The translations under genes were made by a program, and so were the position numbers. Shown piece after piece: positions 51,027 through 59,617 of a stretch of 64,000 bases of DNA. The stretch spans positions 62,001 through 126,000 of the forward strand of contig NZ_JBAIYU010000032.1 in NCBI RefSeq assembly GCF_036763085.1, given 5' to 3'. Under the pieces are notes generated by a model that worked only from the letters and a program-made list of their open reading frames with translations, did no database searches and was not told the DNA's origin. Source of the DNA: JBAIYU01 sp036763085. Lineage in GTDB: Bacteria > Bacillota > Negativicutes > DSM-1736 > Dendrosporobacteraceae. Numbering within the stretch: the first letter of the stretch is position 1; the number at the start of each line of letters is the position of its first letter.

Positions 51027-54000
51027 TTATTCGATTTCATCCTCGAACTCGTCTAAGAAATCGCGTGGGTTTATCTTTTTAGTTTTTTCTTTCATCTTTT
51101 TTGAACCTGGCTTACGAGTCGGAAACTCATCGTCATCTTCATTCGATGCTGGTATGCTGAAGTTCTCTTCACCAATGTCTCCAAGCTCAGCAATTATATC
51201 GAGTTCTTCCTCGAGTGGTTCAATATCGTCATTTGCTTCAATCTCATCAATAACATCTGGCTCAAAATCAGATTTTTTGCGTTCCAGCGGTGCTGAAGCT
51301 TTTGCATCGCCGCCTATATTCAAATCAAGTTCTTTAGCCGTCTCGTTAATATCCTCATCAGAATCACGTATTAAAATCTCTTGAGCATCCTCAGTCAGTA
51401 TTTTAACATCCAATCCGATACTTTGAAGTTCTTTTATAAGTACTTTAAAGGATTCAGGCACACCAGGTTCTGGAACATTTTCACCTTTTACAATTGCCTC
51501 ATAAGTTTTTACACGTCCAACAACGTCATCAGACTTAACTGTTAAGAGCTCTTGCAAGGTGTAAGCCGCGCCATATGCTTCCAGTGCCCAAACCTCCATC
51601 TCACCGAAACGCTGACCACCGAATTGAGCTTTACCACCCAGCGGCTGTTGAGTTACAAGCGAGTATGGTCCAGTGGAGCGCGCATGGATTTTATCGTCAA
51701 CTAAGTGAGCCAGTTTCAGCATATATACAAAGCCGACAGTTACATGATTGTCAAACGGCTCTCCTGTACGTCCATCATACAACGCAGTTTTACCATCAGA
51801 AGATAAGCCCGCTGCTCTTAATGCGCTGAATACTTCTGCCTCTTTTGCTCCGTCAAATACCGGTGTAGCAAGATGTATTCCAGCAATATCGGGTTTTGGC
51901 AGACCGTGCTTTTCAACATCATAACCTACTGCTTTAAGCTTTTCAGCCACGTTTTCATCGCCGCGCTTAATTTGCATGCCCAAAAAGGCAGCAGCCATAC
52001 CTAGGTGTGTTTCTAATACCTGTCCGATATTCATACGAGACGGTACGCCCAGTGGATTAAGTACTATTTGAACAGGTGTGCCATCTGGTAAGAAAGGCAT
52101 GTCTTCTTCACGCATTATGCGGGAAACAACACCTTTGTTACCATGACGTCCGGCCATTTTATCGCCTTCAGATATTTTACGCTTCTGAGCGATATATACA
52201 CGAACTAAATGATTTACGCCTGGAGGCAATTCATCACCGTTTTCACGGCTGAAAACCTTAACGTCAACTATTTTACCAGCCTCACCATGAGGTACTCTAA
52301 GAGAGGTATCACGCACTTCACGAGCCTTTTCACCGAATATAGCTCTTAAAAGGCGTTCCTCAGCTGTAAGCTCAGTTTCACCTTTTGGTGTAACTTTACC
52401 AACCAAAATATCCCCAGGACGAACTTCTGCACCTATGCGGATAATGCCGCGGTCATCAAGATCGCGAAGTGCTTCCTCGGCCACATTCGGAATATCACGA
52501 GTGATTTCTTCTGGACCTAATTTAGTATCCCTAGCATCACACTCGTATTCTTCAATATGGATTGAGGTAAAGACATCTTCCTTAACGAGTTTTTCGCTAA
52601 GTAGTATAGCATCCTCATAGTTATAGCCTTCCCAAGGCATAAAGGCAACAAGCACGTTAAATCCTAGCGCCAACTCACCATTATCGGTAGATGGCCCATC
52701 CGCTAGTACTTGACCTTTTTCAATACGCTCACCTTTAAATACTATAGGTTTTTGGTTTATGCAAGTTCCTTGGTTAGAACGCAAATATTTTAAAAGTTTA
52801 TAGCTATCTAATGAGCCTTTGTCGGTACGTATTTTAATCTCAAGTGCGGTTACTTTTTCAACTACACCTGCATTCTTCGCTAATATAACAACGCCAGAAT
52901 CACGGGCAGCTTTATATTCCATACCTGTACCAACAATTGGAGCCTGCGTCCTTAAAAGAGGTACTGCCTGCCGCTGCATGTTCGCACCCATAAGAGCACG
53001 GTTAGCATCATCGTTTTCCAAGAAAGGAATCATTGCAGTCGCAATTGATACAACCTGTTTAGGCGATACGTCCATATAATCTACGCGCTCAGCAGGAACA
53101 ACGATAGTTTCATCTTTGTAACGTACAGTTACGCGCGATTCTTTAAACCAGCCATCATCAGTTAATGCCTCATTAGCCTGTGCTATAACTACTTCATCTT
53201 CCTCATCAGCTGTAAGATAGCGGATATCTTCCGTTACCTTGTGACTGTATCTGTCAACTTTACGATAAGGAGTTTCCATAAATCCGAATTCGTTTATGCG
53301 TCCATATGTAGAAAGAGAACCAATCAAGCCGATATTTGGACCTTCAGGGGTCTCAATCGGGCACATCCGACCATAGTGAGAATGATGGACGTCGCGGACT
53401 TCCATACCAGCGCGCTCACGACTCAAACCACCAGGGCCAAGAGCACTTAGACGGCGCTTATGTGTTAATTCCGCTAGCGGATTAGTTTGGTCCATAAACT
53501 GGGACAACTGGCTGGAACCGAAAAATTCTTTTATAGCAGCAACTACCGGACGAATATTAATTAACGCCTGCGGTGTTATAACATCCACATCTTGAATAGT
53601 CATCCGCTCTTTTACGACTCTTTCCATTCTAGACAAGCCGATTCGGAACTGATTTTGAAGCAGTTCACCAACAGAACGTAGACGACGGTTTCCTAAATGA
53701 TCTATGTCATCAGTAGAACCGAAACCATCCATTAAATTTAACAAGTAATTTATCGATGAAAGGATATCTTCACGAGTTATAGTCCGATGTGTGTAAGGCA
53801 ATTTAGGGGTGCAAACCATTTTAACTGGGTTTCCATCCTTAGATTTAACCTTAACCTCAATTAATGTATCAACATTAAATACTCCGCTTTCTTCGATACG
53901 ATCAAGTTCTTTTTCATCCAGCATTGTACCTTCTGGAATTATGATTTCACCTGTCTCTATATCAACAATGTGTTGATATAGCGTTTTGCCAAGAAGGCGT

Positions 54001-54842
54001 CTGCGCCAGCCGAGTTTTTTAGTGAGCTTATATCGACCTACGGTAGCTAAATCATAACGTTTAGGGTCAAAAAACAATGATTCTAACAACTGAGTCGCGT
54101 TATCTACTGTTGGCGGCTCACCAGGACGCAGTCTTTTATATATTTCTACCAGAGCTTCTTCTTTAGAAGCAGTATTATCGCGTTCTAGCGTAGCTCTGAT
54201 GCGGGTATCGTCATTAAACAGCTCGGAAATTGTGGCATTTGCGCCATATCCTAATGCACGAATTAATACAGTAGCTGGCAGTTTGCGTGTACGATCAACC
54301 CGAACTGAAACGACATCATTTGCATCTGTTTCTAGTTCCAACCATGCTCCACGATTAGGTATTACAGTTGCGTTGTACAATTTTTTACCGCTTGTATCAA
54401 TTGTCTCACCATAGTATGCACCAGGTGAACGAACTAACTGACTTACAATAACACGTTCAGCACCATTAATTATAAAGGTACCGTTATCTGTCATTAACGG
54501 AAAGTCGCCCATGAAAACTTCTTGTTCTTTAATCTCACCAGTCTCGCGATTAATCAGCCTTACGTTGACCCGCAGAGGAGCTGAATAGGTAACATCTCGT
54601 TCTTTGCACTCTTCAACATCATACTTTGGTTCTCCCAAACTGAAGTTTTCGAATGACAATACCAAGTTACCGGTAAAATCCTGGATAGGCGAAATATCGT
54701 GGAATATTTCCTGTAGTCCTTCCTTCAAAAACCAAGTGTAGGAATTTTTCTGGATTTCAATAAGATTGGGCATGTCCAGTACTTCCCTAGTCTTAGCGAA
54801 GCTATACCTGACTCTTTTGCCCACCGGAACAGGATTGAACAT
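51027..54842 (-). CDS. rpoB: RNA polymerase beta subunit, with a long acidic C-terminal tail
   Basis: Beta subunit, 1271 residues from ATG 54842, which has AAGG close upstream; GTG at 54854 overlaps the better GGGG site. The rifampicin region SSQLSQFMDQTNPLAELTHKRRLSALGPGG is wild type. GMEVRDVHHSHYGRMCPIETPEGPNIG and the C-terminal FGGQRFGEMEVWALEAYGA are universal. After the conserved ESFKVLIKELQSIGLDVKIL the protein runs on for about 110 residues, first acidic and then lysine-rich, ending DFLDEFEDEIE. The Bacillus tail is much shorter. Confidence 0.97.
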   Translation of the reverse strand: MFNPVPVGKRVRYSFAKTREVLDMPNLIEIQKNSYTWFLKEGLQEIFHDISPIQDFTGNLVLSFENFSLGEPKYDVEECKERDVTYSAPLRVNVRLINRETGEIKEQEVFMGDFPLMTDNGTFIINGAERVIVSQLVRSPGAYYGETIDTSGKKLYNATVIPNRGAWLELETDANDVVSVRVDRTRKLPATVLIRALGYGANATISELFNDDTRIRATLERDNTASKEEALVEIYKRLRPGEPPTVDNATQLLESLFFDPKRYDLATVGRYKLTKKLGWRRRLLGKTLYQHIVDIETGEIIIPEGTMLDEKELDRIEESGVFNVDTLIEVKVKSKDGNPVKMVCTPKLPYTHRTITREDILSSINYLLNLMDGFGSTDDIDHLGNRRLRSVGELLQNQFRIGLSRMERVVKERMTIQDVDVITPQALINIRPVVAAIKEFFGSSQLSQFMDQTNPLAELTHKRRLSALGPGGLSRERAGMEVRDVHHSHYGRMCPIETPEGPNIGLIGSLSTYGRINEFGFMETPYRKVDRYSHKVTEDIRYLTADEEDEVVIAQANEALTDDGWFKESRVTVRYKDETIVVPAERVDYMDVSPKQVVSIATAMIPFLENDDANRALMGANMQRQAVPLLRTQAPIVGTGMEYKAARDSGVVILAKNAGVVEKVTALEIKIRTDKGSLDSYKLLKYLRSNQGTCINQKPIVFKGERIEKGQVLADGPSTDNGELALGFNVLVAFMPWEGYNYEDAILLSEKLVKEDVFTSIHIEEYECDARDTKLGPEEITRDIPNVAEEALRDLDDRGIIRIGAEVRPGDILVGKVTPKGETELTAEERLLRAIFGEKAREVRDTSLRVPHGEAGKIVDVKVFSRENGDELPPGVNHLVRVYIAQKRKISEGDKMAGRHGNKGVVSRIMREEDMPFLPDGTPVQIVLNPLGVPSRMNIGQVLETHLGMAAAFLGMQIKRGDENVAEKLKAVGYDVEKHGLPKPDIAGIHLATPVFDGAKEAEVFSALRAAGLSSDGKTALYDGRTGEPFDNHVTVGFVYMLKLAHLVDDKIHARSTGPYSLVTQQPLGGKAQFGGQRFGEMEVWALEAYGAAYTLQELLTVKSDDVVGRVKTYEAIVKGENVPEPGVPESFKVLIKELQSIGLDVKILTEDAQEILIRDSDEDINETAKELDLNIGGDAKASAPLERKKSDFEPDVIDEIEANDDIEPLEEELDIIAELGDIGEENFSIPASNEDDDEFPTRKPGSKKMKEKTKKINPRDFLDEFEDEIE

Positions 54843-54854
54843 TAAATCCTTCAC

Positions 54855-55270
54855 CCCTTAGCCCAAATTGACTAAAACTTACACATAACATAATGCCTGC
54901 TAGTAAATAATAAATACGAAAAAGACAAGGCTTCTATATTAACAGTTAAAACCTTGCTTTTGTTAGTGCGATGAAATAGAACTTCATCCTCCATTATATT
55001 ACTATTTCCTACCAGTCATAATGTTATACCTTGAGCAGTAATATTTTCGAATTTTTTGTTAACTGACTTGTTGCTAAGAAATTCAAACTCGCAACAAATT
55101 ACACATGTCGCATTTAAGAATATTATCATATCTAAAATGCTTTGTCAAGAAAATAAATCCATATTTGTTAAATCCCGCAGATATATCCTTATTTAGAATG
55201 TGCAATATCGACTTCGTCATTTATCGATGGCGATACAGTTTCCGCTCTTACCATGAATTTTTGTTAGGGC
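54855..55270 (-). other. Leader of rpoB, with an attenuator-like hairpin
   Basis: No gene is established here. A promoter at 55120-55148 would give a leader of about 270 bases. Within it CAAGGTTTT and GAAGCCTTG (54926-54960) form a 9-bp stem with two wobble pairs, followed by TCTTTTTC on the minus strand, like a weak intrinsic terminator. A 40-codon frame at 54872-54994 lacks a good ribosome site. Confidence 0.5.
55120..55148 (-). promoter_or_regulatory. Promoter of rpoB-rpoC
   Basis: TTGACA (55148-55143), a 17-base spacer and TAATAT (55125-55120) lie in the gap after rplL. With the terminator at 55271-55308 it lets rpoBC be expressed apart from rplJ-rplL. Confidence 0.82.
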
Positions 55271-55308
55271 AAAAAATAAAGAGTACCGTATGGTACTCTT
55301 TATTTTTT
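55271..55308 (-). terminator. Terminator between rplL and rpoB
   Basis: A 17-bp perfect stem (AAAAAATAAAGAGTACC and complement) with a four-base loop ends in a T-run, 22 bases after the rplL stop. In E. coli the same gap holds a partial terminator that sets the ratio of L7/L12 to polymerase; the same use is likely here. Confidence 0.9.
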
Positions 55309-55329
55309 AAATATATTGTTAAGGTTAAA

Positions 55330-55698
55330 TTACTTAACTTCAACAGTAGCGCCAGCTTCTTCAAGCTTAGCTTTGATTGCATCAGCGTCAGCTTTTGCAA
55401 CTTTTTCTTTGATAGCTTTTGGAGCGCCATCAACAAGTTCTTTAGCTTCTTTAAGACCAAGACCAGTAATTTCACGAACAACTTTAATAACGTTGATTTT
55501 GCCAGCGCCAGCGTTAGCAAGAATAACATCAAATTCAGTTTTCTCTTCAGCAGCAGGAGCAGCAGCAGCAGGAGCAGCAGCTACAGCCATAGGAGCAGCA
55601 GCGGAAACACCAAATTTTTCTTCAAGAGCTTTTACTAGTTCGGATAATTCGAGAACAGTCATGCTCTCTATAGCTTGCATAATTTCTTCTTTAGTCAT
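55330..55698 (-). CDS. rplL: 50S ribosomal protein L7/L12
   Basis: The stalk protein, present in several copies per ribosome, 122 residues. An N-terminal dimerisation helix, an alanine-rich hinge near 37-57, and the factor-binding domain with VIKVVREITGLGLKEAKELVDGAP are all present. ATG at 55698 follows GGAGG; an earlier in-frame start was rejected. It follows rplJ by 49 bases. Confidence 0.98.
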   Translation of the reverse strand: MTKEEIMQAIESMTVLELSELVKALEEKFGVSAAAPMAVAAAPAAAAPAAEEKTEFDVILANAGAGKINVIKVVREITGLGLKEAKELVDGAPKAIKEKVAKADADAIKAKLEEAGATVEVK

Positions 55699-55747
55699 TT
55701 TAAATATACCTCCATAAACTTTCATTTAAATTATTATTAATTAATTA

Positions 55748-56278
55748 TTAAGCGGACTCTTTTTGTTGACGTACTGCGTCAAGCGCATATACCAAGTTGC
55801 GGATAGAGCCTTGTAGAACATTGACCAGACCCACAATTGGAGATTGCATGCCAGCCAGTACTTGTGCGATAAGCACTTCGCGCGGCGGCAGAGCAGCCAA
55901 CGCTTTAACACCACTTGCGTCTATAACTTTACCTTCTACTATACCAGCCTTTACTTCCAGAACATCAAGTTTGTTTTCTTTAACGAAATCAGAAATGATT
56001 TTTGCTGGAGCTACTGGATCGGTAAAAGATATGGCTATAGCAGTAGGACCTTCAAGGTGAGCATCTAGACCTTCAAGACCAACTTCATTAGCAGCAATGC
56101 GAGTCATAGTGTTTTTTACAACACGATACTCAACACCAGCTTCGCGAAGCTTACGGCGCAGGTTAGTATCTTGCGCAACAGTAAGACCACGATAGTTAGT
56201 AAGAACAGCACCTTTAGTATTAGTGAGCTTTTCTTTTAACTCAGCTACCACTGCCTGTTTTTCTGAGGTTACAGCCAT
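55748..56278 (-). CDS. rplJ: 50S ribosomal protein L10
   Basis: A 176-residue stalk base protein. GAVLTNYRGLTVAQDTNLRRKLREAGVEYRVVKNTM is the rRNA-binding part; the C-terminal helix that holds L7/L12 ends LDAVRQQKESA. ATG at 56278 has GGAGG eight bases upstream. It is preceded by an L10-type leader through which L10 probably represses its own synthesis. Confidence 0.98.
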   Translation of the reverse strand: MAVTSEKQAVVAELKEKLTNTKGAVLTNYRGLTVAQDTNLRRKLREAGVEYRVVKNTMTRIAANEVGLEGLDAHLEGPTAIAISFTDPVAPAKIISDFVKENKLDVLEVKAGIVEGKVIDASGVKALAALPPREVLIAQVLAGMQSPIVGLVNVLQGSIRNLVYALDAVRQQKESA

Positions 56279-56289
56279 GTAATCCACCT

Positions 56290-56400
56290 CCTTTCAAATT
56301 AGAACAAGAACAACTAAAAACGACCCCTCGGCAGTAAATACCGGAGGTCGTAATGGCAATGCCATATTATAATCCCCGGCCTCGGCAGGCGGACAATGTC
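56290..56400 (-). ncRNA. Ribosomal protein L10 leader with attenuator
   Basis: On the minus strand the leader has TCCGCCTGCCGAGGCCGGGG, then ACGACCTCCGG. The latter pairs with GAGGGGTCGT and runs into TTTTTAG (56314-56351), a terminator. This order resembles the Firmicutes L10 leader, where L10 binding favours termination. A weak promoter (TTGTTA, 17 bases, TATTAA; 56407-56435) lies just upstream. The match is by eye. Confidence 0.75.
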
Positions 56401-56464
56401 CTTTATTTAATACCTGCTGTCTACAGCCCTAACAAAGCTATTTACTTTTTTGTATTAGCGTTAA

Positions 56465-57166
56465 TTAGTCTTTCTTGCCGGAGGCTTTTAATGGATTAAC
56501 CTTTACGCCAGGGCCCATAGTTGTGCTGATTGTAATAGCACGAAGATATTGACCTTTTGCCGCTGAAGGTTTTACTTTAACCAATGTATCAATCAGGGTG
56601 TGGAAGTTTGATACAAGCTTCTCACTATCAAATGATACCTTACCAATAGGAGCATGGATGTTTCCAGCTTTATCTGTACGGTATTCAATTTTACCTGCTT
56701 TAATTTCATTTATCGCACGAGTAACATCAAGTGTCACTGTACCAACTTTTGGGTTAGGCATTAAGCCTTTTGGACCAAGGATTTTACCAAGTCGGCCCAC
56801 AGTACCCATCATATCAGGAGTAGCTACAGCTACATCAAAATCAGCCCATCCGCCTTGAATCTTTGCTACAAGATCCTCAGCACCAACATACTCAGCACCT
56901 GCTGCTTCTGCTTCCTTAGCTTTTTCGCCTTTAGCAAAAACAAGTACACGCTTAGTTTTACCAGTACCGTAAGGCAGTACAACTGCTCCACGAACTTGTT
57001 GGTCAGCATGTTTAGGATCTACGCCCAATTTAACTGCAACTTCAACAGTCTCGTCAAACTTAGCAATAGATGTCTTCTTAGCTAGTTCAATTGCTTCTTC
57101 AGCATCATAAACTTTGTCTTCAATCAACTTTGCAGCTTCTTGATATTTCTTACCAAATTTCGGCAT
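56465..57166 (-). CDS. rplA: 50S ribosomal protein L1
   Basis: A 233-residue stalk protein that helps E-site tRNA leave. MPKFGKKYQEAAKLI opens it; GTVGRLGKILGPKGLMPNPKVGTVT and FHTLIDTLVKVKPSAAKGQYLRAITISTTMGPG are diagnostic. ATG at 57166 follows AGGAGG. It lies 65 bases after rplK. Confidence 0.98.
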   Translation of the reverse strand: MPKFGKKYQEAAKLIEDKVYDAEEAIELAKKTSIAKFDETVEVAVKLGVDPKHADQQVRGAVVLPYGTGKTKRVLVFAKGEKAKEAEAAGAEYVGAEDLVAKIQGGWADFDVAVATPDMMGTVGRLGKILGPKGLMPNPKVGTVTLDVTRAINEIKAGKIEYRTDKAGNIHAPIGKVSFDSEKLVSNFHTLIDTLVKVKPSAAKGQYLRAITISTTMGPGVKVNPLKASGKKD

Positions 57167-57231
57167 TACGTTTTCCTCCTATTGTGGTATTAGCGGAAGT
57201 TCCTCCCACTGAGAAGACGATTATAGACTTA

Positions 57232-57657
57232 TTAGTCTATAATGTCAATCCCCATGCTGCGAGCAGTGCCTTCAATCATCCGCATAGCGGCTTCAACACT
57301 AGCAGCGTTTAAGTCTTTCATCTTGCTTTCAGCAATCTCACGCACTTTTGCGCGCTGCAACTTAGCAACCTTTTTCTTGTTAGGTTCACCAGATGCAGTT
57401 TCAAGTCCGGCAGCCTTCTTAAGCAGAACAGCAGCTGGAGGAGTTTTAGTGATAAAAGTAAATGATCTATCCTCAAATACTGTAATCTCAACAGGAATGA
57501 TTAAACCAGCTTGAGCAGCTGTTCTCTCATTGAACTCCTTTACGAAAGCCATAATATTAACACCAGCTTGACCGAGCGCAGGACCGACCGGAGGCGCTGG
57601 AGTAGCTTTGCCAGCAGGGACTTGTAGTTTTACAAGTTTAACAACCTTTTTAGCCAT
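57232..57657 (-). CDS. rplK: 50S ribosomal protein L11
   Basis: A 141-residue GTPase-centre protein. KLQVPAGKATPAPPVGPALGQAGVNIMAFVKEFN contains the thiostrepton-related proline pair. ARSMGIDIID is the usual end. ATG at 57657; 27 bases after nusG. Confidence 0.98.
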   Translation of the reverse strand: MAKKVVKLVKLQVPAGKATPAPPVGPALGQAGVNIMAFVKEFNERTAAQAGLIIPVEITVFEDRSFTFITKTPPAAVLLKKAAGLETASGEPNKKKVAKLQRAKVREIAESKMKDLNAASVEAAMRMIEGTARSMGIDIID

Positions 57658-57684
57658 TTATGTTACACCTCCTTAAATAAATAC

Positions 57685-58215
57685 CTATATCTTTTCTACT
57701 TGAGTAAAATCCAATTCAACTGGAGTTTCACGTCCAAACATATTTACAAGCACCTTCAGCTTGCTGCGGTCAGGATATATCTCAGTGACTGTGGCTGTCC
57801 AATTCTCAAAAGCACCAGAATTTATACGCACGTGCTGAGACACCTCAATATCAATCTTTGGCTTGAGTTCTTCAATTCCCATCGCCTTAAGGATACGTTT
57901 TACTTCGGCATCAGTGAGTGGGATTGGTTTAGTGCCAGATCCGACAAAACCAGTTACACCGGGTGTATTACGCACTACATACCATGAACGGTCATTTACA
58001 ATCATTTCAACCAAAACATAGCCCGGGAAAACTTTTTTCTTGGCAATTTTTTTCTTGCCATCTTTAATTTCAACTTCATCTTCCATCGGTACAAGTACGC
58101 GGAAGATTTCGTTTTCCATCGCCATCGAATGAACTTTACGTTCTAGATTGGCTTTAACTTTGTTTTCATAACCGGAATATGTATGGATTACATACCAATT
58201 TCTTTCGGATTCCAT
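57685..58215 (-). CDS. nusG: Transcription termination/antitermination protein NusG
   Basis: A 176-residue factor that binds RNA polymerase and couples it to the ribosome or Rho. The NGN domain opens WYVIHTYSGYENKVKANLE, with FPGYVLVEM and VRNTPGVTGFVG; the C-terminal KOW domain holds RINSGAFENWTATV. ATG at 58215. The nearest ribosome site, AGGTG, is only two bases away; a stronger GGGGGTGA lies beyond a hairpin. It follows secE by 45 bases. Confidence 0.97.
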   Translation of the reverse strand: MESERNWYVIHTYSGYENKVKANLERKVHSMAMENEIFRVLVPMEDEVEIKDGKKKIAKKKVFPGYVLVEMIVNDRSWYVVRNTPGVTGFVGSGTKPIPLTDAEVKRILKAMGIEELKPKIDIEVSQHVRINSGAFENWTATVTEIYPDRSKLKVLVNMFGRETPVELDFTQVEKI

Positions 58216-58220
58216 CACCT

Positions 58221-58250
58221 GAAGGGACGCTCTGCTACGTCCCTCACCCC
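58221..58250 (-). other. Hairpin between the Shine-Dalgarno and the start codon of nusG
   Basis: GGGACG and CGTCCC pair around an eight-base loop, extended by TGA/TCA with one bulge. The strong AAGGGGGTGA lies on the 5' side and the ATG six or so bases on the 3' side. Folding would bring the two near normal distance. Confidence 0.5.
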
Positions 58251-58260
58251 CTTAGCCGGC

Positions 58261-58476
58261 TTATCGTATAATTAAATGCAATAACTCATTAAAAAACATA
58301 TCAACGAGCCAAATCAATACTGAAACTGCAACAACAGAAACAAATACAATACCTGTAAACGATATAAGTTCTTGCTTATTCGGCCATGATACTTTTTTCA
58401 GTTCGGCTTTTACTTCTCGGAAAAATCTCTTCCAGCGCGAAGTAGTGCCTTGCACAGCTGTTTCTTGAGCAGCCAT
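58261..58476 (-). CDS. secE: Preprotein translocase subunit SecE
   Basis: A 71-residue single-span subunit that clamps SecY. The conserved amphipathic helix WKRFFREVKAELKKVSWPNKQEL is followed by a membrane segment at about 41-60. ATG at 58476 after GGGGATG; in-frame codons further upstream run into tRNA-Trp. It lies between tRNA-Trp and nusG, the usual Firmicutes order. Confidence 0.96.
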   Translation of the reverse strand: MAAQETAVQGTTSRWKRFFREVKAELKKVSWPNKQELISFTGIVFVSVVAVSVLIWLVDMFFNELLHLIIR

Positions 58477-58527
58477 TTTCTTCACATCCCCGTAGCGTAC
58501 TGCTATTGAGCTTAACACAAAGTTATA

Positions 58528-58603
58528 TGGCAGGGGCAGTAGGACTTGAACCCACAACCAACGGTTTTGGAGACCGCTACTCTACCAATTGAGCTATACC
58601 CCT
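58528..58603 (-). tRNA. tRNA-Trp (anticodon CCA)
   Basis: A 76-base cloverleaf including an encoded CCA end. The acceptor AGGGGTA pairs with TGCCCCT, the anticodon loop is CTCCAAA, and the T-loop is TTCAAGT. It lies between rpmG and secE. Confidence 0.97.
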
Positions 58604-58633
58604 ACTTATGTTAATCAACAGATTAATTATAAT

Positions 58634-58783
58634 TTATTTAGTTTCTTTGTGTAAAGTATGTTTTTGACAAAACTTGCAGTACTTATTGAATTCTAATCTA
58701 TCCGGGTCATTTTTTTTGTTCTTATTGGACTGATAATTGCGTTGTTTGCATTCAACACAGGCCAATGTTACTGCATTGCGCAT
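58634..58783 (-). CDS. rpmG: 50S ribosomal protein L33 (zinc form)
   Basis: A 49-residue protein. Cys9, 12, 36 and 39 form the zinc ribbon (CVEC...CKFC). MRNAVTLACVECKQRNY is typical. ATG at 58783 after GAGGGG; the longer frame to 58816 was rejected. First gene of the rpmG-trnW-secE-nusG run. Confidence 0.95.
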   Translation of the reverse strand: MRNAVTLACVECKQRNYQSNKNKKNDPDRLEFNKYCKFCQKHTLHKETK

Positions 58784-58816
58784 TTTTTGCACCCCTCTTA
58801 CCTGTAAATATGACAC

Positions 58817-59073
58817 GTCTTCAAAATGTCACTAATATAATCTAGCACACTTATATCGCGCTGTCAATAGCCCACGCATCCGGGTATGTTGTTTTTCCAC
58901 CAAAACCCTTTTGTGTAAAATTCTTTATTATTCTGACTGAGCCGCGGATTTTAAGCACACCACTATGAAACTTAGAAATTACAGCCTTTATAAATATTTC
59001 CAACCAAAATTTATTTTATACACTTAATAGTTAAAACACTTATTTTAGCATGGAGTGTTTTCGCATTAAAACA
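58817..59073. other. Gap between rpmG and the tRNA cluster
   Basis: It holds the rpmG promoter at its left end. The rest (58868-59073) is AT-rich and shows no gene, repeat or convincing hairpin. Confidence 0.6.
58839..58867 (-). promoter_or_regulatory. Promoter of rpmG-tRNA-Trp-secE-nusG
   Basis: TTGACA (58867-58862), a 17-base spacer and TAGATT (58844-58839), about 55 bases before the L33 start. Confidence 0.75.
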
Positions 59074-59099
59074 TAAAAAAACTCCGTTTTCACGAAGTT
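59074..59099 (-). terminator. Terminator of the tRNA cluster
   Basis: AACTTCG and CGGAGTT pair (one wobble) around a six-base loop and are followed by TTTTT on the minus strand, 13 bases after tRNA-Met. Confidence 0.85.
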
Positions 59100-59111
59100 A
59101 ACTGTTGTTAT

Positions 59112-59188
59112 TGGTGGCGGCGCAGGGATTTGAACCCCGGACACTTCGGGTATGAACCGAATGCTCTAGCCAGCTGAGCTACGCCGCC
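59112..59188 (-). tRNA. tRNA-Met, elongator (anticodon CAT)
   Basis: A 77-base cloverleaf with CCA encoded. The acceptor GGCGGCG/CGCCGCC is fully paired, unlike initiators. The anticodon loop is TTCATAC. A CAT anticodon could also be tRNA-Ile with lysidine, but the acceptor and D-arm look like elongator Met. Confidence 0.88.
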
Positions 59189-59199
59189 GTATTATATTA

Positions 59200-59275
59200 T
59201 GGAGCTAGTGACCGGGATTGAACCGGTGACCTTATCCTTACCAAGGATACGCTCTGCCGACTGAGCTACACCAGC
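59200..59275 (-). tRNA. tRNA-Thr (anticodon GGT)
   Basis: A 76-base cloverleaf with CCA encoded. Acceptor GCTGGTG/CACTAGC has one G-T pair, and the anticodon loop is TTGGTAA. The discriminator base is T, as common for Thr. Confidence 0.96.
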
Positions 59276-59285
59276 AAATAGATGT

Positions 59286-59361
<76 letters not shown>

Positions 59362-59367
59362 ATTAAA

Positions 59368-59452
59368 TGGTGGATGGGGTTGGATTCGAACCAACGAAGG
59401 CAGAGCCGGCAGATTTACAGTCTGCTCCCTTTAGCCACTCGGGAACCCATCC
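59368..59452 (-). tRNA. tRNA-Tyr (anticodon GTA)
   Basis: An 85-base class II tRNA with a long variable arm and CCA encoded. Acceptor GGATGGG/CCCATCC with A discriminator; anticodon loop CTGTAAA. Confidence 0.97.
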
Positions 59453-59456
59453 ATTA

Positions 59457-59532
59457 TGGAGCTGGCAAGAGGACTTGAACCCCCAACCTGCTGATTACAA
59501 GTCAGCTGCTCTACCAATTGAGCTATGCCAGC
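59457..59532 (-). tRNA. tRNA-Thr (anticodon TGT)
   Basis: A 76-base cloverleaf with CCA encoded. Acceptor GCTGGCA/TGCCAGC, anticodon loop CTTGTAA, T discriminator. It is the first tRNA after the internal promoter at 59558-59586. Confidence 0.97.
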
Positions 59533-59557
59533 ATTTTGCTTCGTCAACAACAAGGTT

Positions 59558-59586
59558 ATTATATATTATTCGACTTATTATGTCAA
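59558..59586 (-). promoter_or_regulatory. Consensus promoter inside the tRNA cluster
   Basis: A perfect TTGACA (59586-59581), a 17-base spacer and a perfect TATAAT (59563-59558) precede tRNA-Thr(TGT), between it and the upstream fMet gene. Confidence 0.88.
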
Positions 59587-59617
59587 TAACTTTTTAGCTG
59601 TTAAGTGATTAATAAGT

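Noticed and set aside
54872..54994. A 40-codon minus-strand frame in the rpoB leader beginning MEDEVLFHRTNK
   Set aside because: The only upstream AGGA is about 12 bases away, the frame crosses the attenuator-like stem and nothing supports its translation; not listed as a gene.
55105..55638. A 177-codon plus-strand frame opposite rplL
   Set aside because: It crosses the rplL terminator and the antisense of the alanine-rich hinge; low-complexity Ser/Phe content, no ribosome site.
59367..59597. Open frame on the plus strand reading GVGFEPTKAEPADLQSAPFSHSG
   Set aside because: It is the antisense of tRNA-Tyr and tRNA-Thr. This peptide is a familiar false protein made by tRNA complements.
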